DNA of 64,000 bases, taken from the NCBI GenBank assembly GCA_946402275.1, contig CAMIVY010000017.1, positions 1 to 64,000 of the forward strand, given 5' to 3'. Each line of letters starts with the position of its first letter. Within the stretch, counting starts at the first letter, position 1. Below are positions 42,095 through 48,879 of the stretch, piece after piece. The notes beneath the pieces were generated by a model. That model had not been told where the DNA came from and did not search any database. It saw only the letters and a program-made list of their open reading frames with translations. The DNA comes from an uncultured Prevotella sp. Lineage in GTDB: Bacteria > Bacteroidota > Bacteroidia > Bacteroidales > Bacteroidaceae. A program made the position numbers and the translations under genes.

Positions 42095-42597
42095 ATTTCT
42101 TTCATTCTCTTTTCAAACTTGAACAGTCCATCCTCCTGATCACGCTCGGCTCTGCCGCTTGGCTTGTCCAAGAACTGCTCAGGCATGTGCGGGTCTGGAT
42201 GATGCTCATTGAAGAACTCGACGGCATAGAACCCTAAACGGTTGATGTAGAAGTGGATGTTTCGACGGTCGAAGTATGGCGTACAGGTTTCCCACACCTC
42301 TATTTCAGAATGCAATGTCTCGATGGCTTTCCAGATGCTCTGTCCGATACCCTTACTCTGCACACCCACCTTCACATAGAGGAACGAAAGTTCGCCTCTT
42401 TGTCTGGCTGCATCGATGGAAATGATAGCACCACCCACACGCTGGCCATCAGTATTGACAGCTTCGTAAGCTTCTGCTCCTTCTATGCCAAACACTCTTG
42501 ATGTGCTTCCAGAACTCGTCGCGATGGTTTCGAGGAACATGATGTACAGATGTTCCAAGGCCACCAATATTGCCAGAACTGTTGTGAGTGTACTCAT
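42091..42597 (-). CDS. GNAT N-acetyltransferase
   Basis: A 168-residue protein with a GNAT core: GGAIISIDAARQRGELSFLY, VKVGVQSKGIGQSIWKAIET and RRNIHFYINRLGFYAVEFFN. The acceptor is unknown. The C-terminal region around FLDKPSGRAERDQEDG is encoded by a stretch (42140-42180) loosely similar to element A, though too degraded to be sure. It overlaps the downstream gene by four bases. Confidence 0.85.
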   Translation of the reverse strand: MSTLTTVLAILVALEHLYIMFLETIATSSGSTSRVFGIEGAEAYEAVNTDGQRVGGAIISIDAARQRGELSFLYVKVGVQSKGIGQSIWKAIETLHSEIEVWETCTPYFDRRNIHFYINRLGFYAVEFFNEHHPDPHMPEQFLDKPSGRAERDQEDGLFKFEKRMKEI

Positions 42598-42600
42598 ACC

Positions 42601-43038
42601 TTATGCATTCTTAGACTTTGTGAGGCACAGCCACCATTCTTTCAGCTGCTGCCAGCCACCTGTGCTCCAAAGAGCGAGGAAGATAAGGACGGGCTGGATG
42701 AACAGACGGATAAGACGCAGATTGTCGGTGTTAAGACCAAAGGCATCGATGTGATTGACATACTGGTTGATGTTGCCAGGGAAGATGGCGACATAGAAGA
42801 GGGCCAGTAATGCACCCACCACAGCCTTTTTCTTCCATAACAGCAGCATACCGAGGCCAAGTGCAATCTCCACTACGCCCGATGCCAGTACCACGAAATC
42901 GGTAAAGCCTTCACTGAATTGTAGCCATGTGGGCACCTGCGCCACAAACTCCTGACGGTTGAATGTCAGATGACTGAAACCTGCATAGGTCATAAACAGG
43001 CCCAACAGCAAACGGAAAAATGTCTTGAGGTAACTCAT
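42601..43038 (-). CDS. DoxX-like membrane protein
   Basis: A 145-residue protein with four membrane spans: FFRLLLGLFMTYAGFSHLTF, DFVVLASGVVEIALGLGMLL, AVVGALLALFYVAIFPGNIN and FIQPVLIFLALWSTGG. The DoxX-like pattern fits many small membrane proteins linked to redox stress. It is in the same minus-strand run as the carbonic anhydrase and CENCK genes. Confidence 0.88.
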   Translation of the reverse strand: MSYLKTFFRLLLGLFMTYAGFSHLTFNRQEFVAQVPTWLQFSEGFTDFVVLASGVVEIALGLGMLLLWKKKAVVGALLALFYVAIFPGNINQYVNHIDAFGLNTDNLRLIRLFIQPVLIFLALWSTGGWQQLKEWWLCLTKSKNA

Positions 43039-43056
43039 ATTCCTATCAGATTAAAA

Positions 43057-43242
43057 TTATTGATACTTCCAAAAATCATACTTCTTGCGAAACTCTTCCT
43101 GTTTCTCAGGTGGCAGCGACTTAAAGTAGCCTCGCCAGCTGGGACAGAAGTTGATCTGCCAACGCCAGAAGCGCCCGATTAATGACTTCGGGTTCTTGTC
43201 ATACGCAGCACGTAGCTTGCAGTTCTCACATGGGTACTTCAT
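43057..43242 (-). CDS. CENCK small Cys-containing protein, copy 2
   Basis: A 61-residue protein: MKYPCENCKLRAAYDKNP, GRFWRWQINFCPSWRGYF, with tail KYDFWKYQ. It matches the gene at 12609-12791 along its whole length, with the three Cys and the aromatic residues kept. Its start overlaps the stop of the lipoprotein gene upstream by four bases. Function unknown; a small metal- or thiol-active protein is possible. Confidence 0.8.
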   Translation of the reverse strand: MKYPCENCKLRAAYDKNPKSLIGRFWRWQINFCPSWRGYFKSLPPEKQEEFRKKYDFWKYQ

Positions 43243-43496
43243 AATTCTATCGTTTTATTGTTGTTATTGACTTCGTCGATAACTCTCACGTTCGGCAGAG
43301 TCCAAGTATGCTTGGCTCTGCTCTCACTTTCCCTATGGCAATAGTTGTTCACACCCTCAAAAGCCGTTTCTTTCGTAATGGTTCTTAGCGTATCTTCCGA
43401 TTGCACATCAGAGGACAGTGTATCATTCACCTTGATATTATTGCATGAGCATAAAAACAAGGCTACAAATATGAATATAAAGGCGATGTACTTCAT
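43239..43496 (-). CDS. Lipoprotein with a repeat-derived C-terminus
   Basis: An 85-residue lipoprotein: signal IAFIFIFVALFLCSC, then a mature start KVNDTLSSDVQSEDTLRTIT and KETAFEGVNNYCH. From there the frame is element A sequence (43281-43334, RESESRAKHTWTLPNVRV), then IDEVNNNNKTIEL and a stop. Longer Bacteroidales proteins share the AFEGVNNYCH start, so this is probably a gene cut short by a deletion with element A at the joint. The start overlaps the carbonic anhydrase stop. Confidence 0.6.
   Translation of the reverse strand: MKYIAFIFIFVALFLCSCNNIKVNDTLSSDVQSEDTLRTITKETAFEGVNNYCHRESESRAKHTWTLPNVRVIDEVNNNNKTIEL
43281..43334. repeat. Element A, copy inside a small lipoprotein gene
   Basis: ACTCTCACGTTCGGCAGAGT, CCAAGTATGCTTGGCTCTGC, TCTCACTTTCCCTATGG. 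Stem CAGAGTCCAAG / CTTGGCTCTG. It aligns with the reference copy at 7252 and supplies the C-terminal codons of the lipoprotein. Confidence 0.8.
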
Positions 43497-44035
43497 TGGA
43501 TTTCTTCTAATGCTCCTGTCTCTGAATCAATGATAAAACCACGAACCGCTATATCTTTCGGCACAAGAGGATGGGTCTTGATAGTCTCAACAGTCTTGCG
43601 AACAGATGTTGGAGTGTCTTTGAAGCCCTCTAACCATTGGTCAAGGTCAATGCCACACTTACGGATGGTGTCGAGCGTTTCATCCGTCACACCACGGGCA
43701 ATCATCTCGTGATGGAAGTGGTCGTAACTCATGTGGCAAGCTCCGCAATGCGAGTGCGCGACCACCATAATCTCCTGTACGCCCAGTTCATAAATGGCCA
43801 CTATCAGGCTACGCATGGCTGAGTCGAAAGCCGAAATAACCAAACCTCCAGCGTTCTTGATAATCTTGGCATCACCGTTCTTCAGACCGAGGGCCGCAGG
43901 GAGCAGTTCGGTTAATCGGGTGTCCATACAAGACAGTACCGCCAGTTTCTTGTCGGGATACTTGTCGGTCAGATACTTCTCGTAGCCTTTTTGCTCTACG
44001 AAACTCTTATTGAAGTCGATAATCTGGTCTATCAT
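43493..44035 (-). CDS. Beta-class carbonic anhydrase, copy 2
   Basis: A 180-residue beta-carbonic anhydrase with the same zinc motifs as copy 1 (CMDTR, HSHCGAC). The start at ATG 44035 (MIDQIIDFNK) is shared by both copies; the upstream 15 codons of the frame are not alike. The very high similarity to 14479-15021 and inverted orientation suggest a recent duplication or gene conversion. Confidence 0.95.
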   Translation of the reverse strand: MIDQIIDFNKSFVEQKGYEKYLTDKYPDKKLAVLSCMDTRLTELLPAALGLKNGDAKIIKNAGGLVISAFDSAMRSLIVAIYELGVQEIMVVAHSHCGACHMSYDHFHHEMIARGVTDETLDTIRKCGIDLDQWLEGFKDTPTSVRKTVETIKTHPLVPKDIAVRGFIIDSETGALEEIQ

Positions 44036-44128
44036 ATCACAAAACACATTAAATTTGCGTGTAAAGTTACGAAAAATCAATGAATAAGTGCTACCTTTGT
44101 ACCCAATTATTACGATACTTTAAGAAGA

Positions 44129-44503
44129 ATGATAGAAATTGGTCTTAAACATACGAGTGAATTGACGGTTACTGATGCCATTACTGCTATTCAGATGGGG
44201 TCTGGTGACATGCCTGTACTGGCTACTCCTGCCATGATGGCATTGATGGAGAATGCTGCCATGCTTGCTGTCGATGATGAATTGCCAGAAGGTTGCACGA
44301 CTGTTGGCGGTCATATACAATCTTCGCATCTGAAACCCTCAAAGATTGGTGATAAAGTATCAGCTACAGCCGAAGTGACTAAAGTTGATGGCAAGAAAAT
44401 AGAGTTTAAGATAGCTGCCTATTCTGGTGATGTGCTACTTGGTGAGGGTACACACCTGAGATTCATTGTTGACAGAGAACGGTTTCTGTCTAAGCTTGGT
44501 TAA
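44129..44503 (+). CDS. Thioesterase of the FlK/hot-dog family
   Basis: A 124-residue single hot-dog protein: IGLKHTSELTVTDAITAIQM, then TPAMMALMENAAMLAVDDEL and TTVGGHIQSSHLKPSKIGDK. The Glu in MENA and the His in GGHIQSSH are in the places of the fluoroacetyl-CoA thioesterase catalytic set. It probably hydrolyses an acyl-CoA; the natural substrate is unknown. It is transcribed away from the carbonic anhydrase. Confidence 0.9.
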   Translation: MIEIGLKHTSELTVTDAITAIQMGSGDMPVLATPAMMALMENAAMLAVDDELPEGCTTVGGHIQSSHLKPSKIGDKVSATAEVTKVDGKKIEFKIAAYSGDVLLGEGTHLRFIVDRERFLSKLG

Positions 44504-44603
44504 GTGAATTATCTACAGCTTAATCTGTAACGCAAAACGAGGAACCCCATTGCTGAGATTCCTCGCAAGTCCTCTTTCGACGCATATAGAGAGTTTCCGG
44601 AAA

Positions 44604-44903
44604 TTACCTGCGTCCGCCGAAGTGACCAGAACCGCTGTGGTGACCGCTAGTATTTTGTGCAATCTGACGGTTGGGCGTATTGTGATTGCCATTGCCAGCG
44701 TTATGACCTCTGCCATTGTTCACATTCGCATTTGAGTGGCCATTGTTGCGCCAAGTCTTGTTGTCATTGTGGTGAGCAACAGGCTTGTTGCCGAGAGCCG
44801 TCGGAGTGTTGTGATGCACTGCAGGAGCGGGCTTGTTCACGTGATGGTCTGCATAGAAACGATCGTGCTTATGGCTGTTCCCACCCTTGTAGGTCACCAC
44901 TTT
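44604..44903 (-). pseudogene. 3' fragment of a His/Asn/Gly-rich protein gene
   Basis: The minus frame from about KVVTYKGGNSHKHDRFYADH to the end SGHHSGSGHFGGRR is a low-complexity, His- and Asn-rich C-terminal tail. It begins at the joint near 44904, without a start codon or signal sequence of its own; the part of the frame beyond 44905 is antisense to the facing fragment and not part of it. The rest of the gene is missing. Confidence 0.75.
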
Positions 44904-44907
44904 TTTT

Positions 44908-45132
44908 CGTAGCGTGATTGCTTTCGGCAGGATCCATATCATCGAGGATGAGCAAGAGAAGTTGGAAGTGGCACGTATGCTTGGCAACCGTTACAATCCG
45001 AATCAGGAGGAAGCCCTGCAGAAAGAGATTGAAAGCGGACTGTCTCGTATGCTGGCCATCCGCTTTGACATCGAGCACCTGACAGGTAAAGAAGCAATAG
45101 AGTTGGTAAGACAGCATCAGAATAATGACTGA
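44908..45132 (+). pseudogene. 3' fragment of a Nim-like flavin-protein gene
   Basis: The frame RSVIAFGRIHIIEDEQEKLE, VARMLGNRYNPNQEEALQKE, then IRFDIEHLTGKEAIELVR is the C-terminal half of a Nim/PNPOx-type protein. It starts right at the same joint as the facing fragment on the other strand. The FMN-binding N-terminal half is gone. Confidence 0.8.
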
Positions 45133-45188
45133 TTCTGATTGCATCGCCACACTCTGACCAAGGTCAGAGAATCCCCAGATAGTCGAAG

Positions 45189-45911
45189 TCATCGACCTTT
45201 GTCGCTTAGCAACGCTAAGAACTTATCCGGCCAGTAGTTCATAATCAGTTCGTCAGGAAAATCCGTCTCTGCTAACAGTGGATAAAGGCGTTCGTAGTCG
45301 GCTATGTGGAATGATATATGTGCATCGCTGCCAAGAATCGTAGGAACCTCGTACTTTTTGCACAAACGCAGAATCTCCAGATTATTGTCTCGTGCCACTG
45401 TCTTCTTACGCTGAGGAGCCAACGAATGGTTGTTCACCTCCAATAGCGTATGAGCCTCCTTGGCTGCCAATACCAGCTGCTCGAAGTCCAATTCACAAGA
45501 GCCGTCACCTGGATGGCTTATCATGTGAATCTTGGGATTCCTGATGACCTGAATCATTCCCTCCGTATTCTCCTCCTTCGTACCACCTTGATACCACGCA
45601 GCGTGAATGCCCGCAATGGCAAGGTCGAGCCACCCAATTTGCTCATCCGTCAGGTCAAGACTGCCTTTCGTATCGAGAATGTTGATTTCGCAGCCCATCA
45701 GCAGCCGTATGCCATATATCTGGCGAGGCACGGTGAACATATTCTTGAAATACAGCGTCGGACACGTGCCTGGCACACTCGGCCCATGCTCAGTGATACC
45801 CAGCACTTCCAATCCCATGTCGGCAGCAGCCTTCGCCATTTCCTGCAAGCTACTGTAGGCATGCCCGGATGCCACCGTATGCGTATGCGCGTCTATTAAT
45901 ATCTTTCTCAT
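45189..45911 (-). CDS. PHP-domain phosphatase (YcdX-like)
   Basis: About 240 residues of the PHP family. Metal-binding motifs are clear: ILIDAHTHTVASGHAYSSLQ, LGITEHGPSVPGT, an internal Glu in MGCEINIL, HMISHPGDGS and LGSDAHISFH. These enzymes use a trinuclear metal site to cleave phosphate esters. The start at ATG 45911 (MRKILIDAHT) was chosen; the 38-codon extension runs into the yaaA gene. Confidence 0.93.
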   Translation of the reverse strand: MRKILIDAHTHTVASGHAYSSLQEMAKAAADMGLEVLGITEHGPSVPGTCPTLYFKNMFTVPRQIYGIRLLMGCEINILDTKGSLDLTDEQIGWLDLAIAGIHAAWYQGGTKEENTEGMIQVIRNPKIHMISHPGDGSCELDFEQLVLAAKEAHTLLEVNNHSLAPQRKKTVARDNNLEILRLCKKYEVPTILGSDAHISFHIADYERLYPLLAETDFPDELIMNYWPDKFLALLSDKGR

Positions 45912-45915
45912 ACAA

Positions 45916-46431
45916 CTAATTTTTAATAAAATGTGGATAATCGGGCTCCCCAAGCTTCGGCTCGTATGAAAAGCCTTCATAACTGAATGCGCAGAGATCT
46001 TCAGGCTTGTCAATGCGGTTCTCAATGATGAATCTGGTCATGGCACCACGGCATGTCTTTGCCCAAACAGCCTGCATCTTCAGGTCGTTACCCTTTCGAA
46101 CATAGAACAAAGGCTGAACGATCCGTACTTCCTTGCGGACACGTTGCCAGTCGAACAGGTGCTGGTATTCCTCTGTAGCAAGATGAACCAATACGCCGTC
46201 ATCGGCCTTCACGGCATCAATCAGGATGTCTGTCAGACGGCTCTTCCAAAAAGCGAACATATTCTGTCCCTCTCCGCTCGGCAGTTCTACATGGCCCTCC
46301 ATCCGATACGGGAGAATAGCATCCAAAGGCCGGAGCAGACCATAGAGAAATGAGGTAATCCATAACTTCCCTTGCGCAACATTGAGGTCATCGACCGTCA
46401 GAGTCTCAGCCTTGTCTTCAAAATTCTCCAT
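45916..46431 (-). CDS. YaaA (peroxide stress) protein, N-terminally truncated
   Basis: A 171-residue frame matching the C-terminal two thirds of YaaA: LWITSFLYGLLRPLDAILPY RMEG, then DGVLVHLATEEYQHLFDW and CRGAMTRFIIENRIDKPEDL. YaaA is normally about 250 residues; here the first ~90, including the usual ISPAKT-like start, are missing, and the frame begins 5 bp after an unrelated gene. It binds DNA and lowers hydroxyl-radical damage in E. coli. Whether this short form works is doubtful; it could be a pseudogene with an adopted start. Confidence 0.75.
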   Translation of the reverse strand: MENFEDKAETLTVDDLNVAQGKLWITSFLYGLLRPLDAILPYRMEGHVELPSGEGQNMFAFWKSRLTDILIDAVKADDGVLVHLATEEYQHLFDWQRVRKEVRIVQPLFYVRKGNDLKMQAVWAKTCRGAMTRFIIENRIDKPEDLCAFSYEGFSYEPKLGEPDYPHFIKN

Positions 46432-46436
46432 AATCG

Positions 46437-46682
46437 CTATAGCATCTTTTCAAGTATCTCGACGGCCTTGGTAATGTCCTCCTGAAACCGTTTGTGGTCA
46501 AGGAGAAAATCAGCCCTGCCGCCACTGATGGCATCATACAGTTCCTGGCTCATGTCATTGGCATAGTCAGAAATGGCCAACTCTATGTCATCCTTCTGCC
46601 AGTCGAGCGTAGAATGAATATAGATGCGCTGCTTCTGATGCAGGAAACTGTAGGCGGTCTCGATACTATCTTTTGTTATCAT
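46437..46682 (-). CDS. Small hypothetical protein
   Basis: An 81-residue acidic helical protein: MITKDSIETAYSFLHQKQRI, DWQKDDIELAISDYANDMSQ, FLLDHKRFQEDITKAVEIL. No family recognised. It overlaps the DUF4250 gene by four bases and precedes the truncated yaaA by 5 bp. Confidence 0.75.
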   Translation of the reverse strand: MITKDSIETAYSFLHQKQRIYIHSTLDWQKDDIELAISDYANDMSQELYDAISGGRADFLLDHKRFQEDITKAVEILEKML

Positions 46683-46888
46683 CTTGTTACTGAGTCATAT
46701 CCTATCGGGCGGAACTGCTTCTGCTTCTCGCTGTACACGAATCCGTAACCGAACAGGTAATTCTTTATCTCTTTCGGCTCTGTGCCGAAGTTATAGCACA
46801 ACGATTCCAGGGTGTCAAACTCTTCGTCTCTCAGAAGCATGTTGACGCTCGAAACCAGTATGGCAGGATCTTTCGGCAGGTAGTCCAT
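46679..46888 (-). CDS. DUF4250 protein
   Basis: A 69-residue protein with the DUF4250 pattern: LPKDPAILVSSVNMLLRDEE, then LESLCYNFGTEPKEIKNYLF and YSEKQKQFRPIG. The family is small, soluble and of unknown function. It heads a short minus-strand run. Confidence 0.88.
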   Translation of the reverse strand: MDYLPKDPAILVSSVNMLLRDEEFDTLESLCYNFGTEPKEIKNYLFGYGFVYSEKQKQFRPIGYDSVTR

Positions 46889-46976
46889 ATCACAATTCTT
46901 ATTAAATCAGAGGGCAAAGGTACTCATTTTCTCTTTATTATTCGTATCTTTGCATCCAACTTTACAAATTATTAAG

Positions 46977-47021
46977 ATGGAATACAGAAAGATAGACTGG
47001 TACTGGATTCTGGGAATTTAA
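46977..47021 (+). CDS. Possible 14-residue upstream reading frame
   Basis: ATG to TAA encodes MEYRKIDWYWILGI. It lies between a -7 box (TATCTTTG, about 46945-46952) and the permease start at 47031, so it would be on the leader transcript. It may be a leader peptide, a small membrane-active peptide or chance. Confidence 0.35.
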   Translation: MEYRKIDWYWILGI

Positions 47022-47030
47022 ATAAATCGA

Positions 47031-47789
47031 ATGATAGATTTTACCCCATACATGCAGAGCACATGGTCATGGACAATTCTGTTCGTGATGGCTCTCTTTG
47101 TGGGTATGTCAAAGACGGGTGTTCAGGGCCTGACCATCCTGACGGTACCGCTCCTTGCCATGACCTTTGGAGCCAAGCATTCCACTGGACTCATGCTGCC
47201 TGTTCTGTGCTTTGCAGACCTCATCGGAGTCAGCTACTACCGCAGAAAGGCAGAATGGCGATACATCATCCGTCTGCTGCCTACGGCCATCGCAGGATTC
47301 TTTCTTGCCATTTGGGTGGACCACCTGATACCTGCCACAGAGTTCAAACACCTAATGGGAGCCTGCCTGGCACTTGTGCTTGTAGTGATGCTCTGGAGTC
47401 AGTGGAGGGGTAAGGAGAATATGCTCATGAGCCACTGGTGGTACAGCCCGTTGTTCGGGCTTCTTGGTGGTTTCACTACGATGATTGGCAATGCTGCAGG
47501 GCCGGTGATGGCCATCTACCTGCAGTCCATACGTATGCCCAAGTTGGCTTTTGTGGGAACAAACGCCTGGTTCTTCCTCTGCGTGAACTACCTCAAACTG
47601 CCCCTTCAGATATTCGCCTGGCACAACATCAATCTCACCACATTGGCCATTGATGCCTGTGCCATACCGTTCGTTTTGGTGGGAGCTTTCCTGGGCATCC
47701 GTCTGGTTAAATTCCTGCCAGAGCGTGAATTCCGCATTTTCACTACCGCAGTAACTATCGTTAGTGTTCTTATCATGATTTTAACATAA
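47031..47789 (+). CDS. TauE/SafE-family permease
   Basis: A 252-residue inner-membrane protein with about eight spans. The TauE/SafE signatures are visible in both halves: FVGMSKTGVQGLTILTVPLL and GLLGGFTTMIGNAAGPVMAI. Members export sulfite, sulfoacetate or other organic anions. A short frame lies just upstream. Confidence 0.93.
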   Translation: MIDFTPYMQSTWSWTILFVMALFVGMSKTGVQGLTILTVPLLAMTFGAKHSTGLMLPVLCFADLIGVSYYRRKAEWRYIIRLLPTAIAGFFLAIWVDHLIPATEFKHLMGACLALVLVVMLWSQWRGKENMLMSHWWYSPLFGLLGGFTTMIGNAAGPVMAIYLQSIRMPKLAFVGTNAWFFLCVNYLKLPLQIFAWHNINLTTLAIDACAIPFVLVGAFLGIRLVKFLPEREFRIFTTAVTIVSVLIMILT

Positions 47790-47813
47790 AGTATAAAACA
47801 ATCGATTGAAGAT

Positions 47814-48311
47814 ATGAAATTATTAGATTTAGTCAAGCAGAGATATAGCTGCAGAAGCTATCTGGATAAGAGTGTGGAACAGGAGAAGCTGGACTACGTG
47901 ATGGAGTGCGTCCGCTTTGCCCCGTCTGCGGTCAACAAGCAGCCGTGGATGTTCCGCGTGGTCAAGAACGAGGCCGACAAAGCGAAGCTGCAGGAGTGCT
48001 ACAACCGCGAGTGGTTCGCGACGGCTCCGATGTACATCATCTGTAGCATCCTGCACGACGAGGAGTGGGTGCGCTCGGACGGCAAGCATCATGGCGACAT
48101 TGATATTGCCATTGCCGTGGAACATCTGTGTCTGGCAGCTACGGAACAAGACCTCGCCACCTGCTGGGTTTGTAACTTCGATGCCGAGAAGTGCAAGCAA
48201 CTCTTTGGCATTGGCGACACCGAAGAACCTGCTGTGCTGATACCCATCGGTTATGCAGCTGATGAACTGAAAGAAAAGAAACGCAAGGAGATTGAGGATA
48301 TCTACAAATAA
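47814..48311 (+). CDS. Nitroreductase-family protein
   Basis: A 165-residue FMN-dependent nitroreductase-like enzyme: DLVKQRYSCRSYLDKSVEQE, RFAPSAVNKQPWMFRVVKNE and AVEHLCLAATEQDLATCWVC, then PIGYAADELKEKKRK. It should reduce flavin-linked substrates with NAD(P)H. It follows the permease after about 25 bp. Confidence 0.93.
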   Translation: MKLLDLVKQRYSCRSYLDKSVEQEKLDYVMECVRFAPSAVNKQPWMFRVVKNEADKAKLQECYNREWFATAPMYIICSILHDEEWVRSDGKHHGDIDIAIAVEHLCLAATEQDLATCWVCNFDAEKCKQLFGIGDTEEPAVLIPIGYAADELKEKKRKEIEDIYK

Positions 48312-48335
48312 CATGGCAAAAAGAGAGCTGTCAGT

Positions 48336-48605
48336 TTCCCCTGGGGAACGATGGCAGTCAATGTCATTGGCTGTTTCCTAATTGGATTGCTTTCCGGACT
48401 GTCGCTTGGAGGACAGATTTCACCCATTACAAAGCTGGTATTGGTGACTGGCTTTTGTGGTGGCTTCACCACGTTCTCTACTTTTATGAACGAGAATCTG
48501 CTGTTGGGTCGTGATGGAGCAATGCCTTCCGCTGTGCTATATACGTTGCAAAGCCTCGCCCTTGGCTTAATTGCCGTCATCATTGGTTATCAAATTGTGA
48601 AATAA
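48336..48605 (+). pseudogene. 5'-truncated crcB (fluoride exporter) gene
   Basis: The plus strand from 48336 reads FPWGTMAVNVIGCFLIGLLS and, near the end, TGFCGGFTTFSTFMNENLLL, the CrcB core. A normal CrcB has about 120-125 residues and a first membrane span with GGxxGAxxRY; that part is absent here. An ATG at 48313 (MAKREL) is in another frame. Translation could start at 48351, but without the first span the dual-topology channel is unlikely to form. Confidence 0.75.
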
Positions 48606-48721
48606 TGACATTACGAGAACTCATAAATTCAGTAGATTCTGAGCAATACAGCGAATCAGCGTTGTATCAGAAGCTGCGCGAGACGAAGCCTGAGTATGTT
48701 ATTTTTGTAATTTCACAGTAA
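48605..48721 (+). CDS. Small frame, probable remnant
   Basis: A 38-residue frame MTLRELINSVDSEQYSESAL, YQKLRETKPEYVIFVISQ. It overlaps the crcB stop by one base (TAATG). The first residues resemble the opening of larger Bacteroidales proteins, so a truncated gene is likelier than a functional small protein. AT-rich, repeated GTAATTT-like sequence follows. Confidence 0.4.
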   Translation: MTLRELINSVDSEQYSESALYQKLRETKPEYVIFVISQ

Positions 48722-48817
48722 TTTCGTTGTAATTTACCACTCGCATTTTTGTAATCTATTTGTAATTTTTGCGTCGAATTCGTCACATTTATCGTGATTA
48801 TCGTTTTAAAAGAAACT

Positions 48818-48852
48818 GGGTGTAACATCCTATTTTAAAGGACGTTACACCC
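48818..48852 (-). terminator. Terminator of ppdK
   Basis: GGGTGTAAC...GTTACACCC forms a 9-bp stem extended by further pairs around a short loop, starting 28 bases after the ppdK stop and followed by a T-rich stretch on the minus strand. Confidence 0.75.
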
Positions 48853-48879
48853 AAATTATTGATATTCAGAATCTTGCGA

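Noticed and set aside
42130..42185. Further copy of element A in the GNAT gene
   Set aside because: CACGCTCGG and CTGCTC arms are present, but the centre does not align well enough to be counted.
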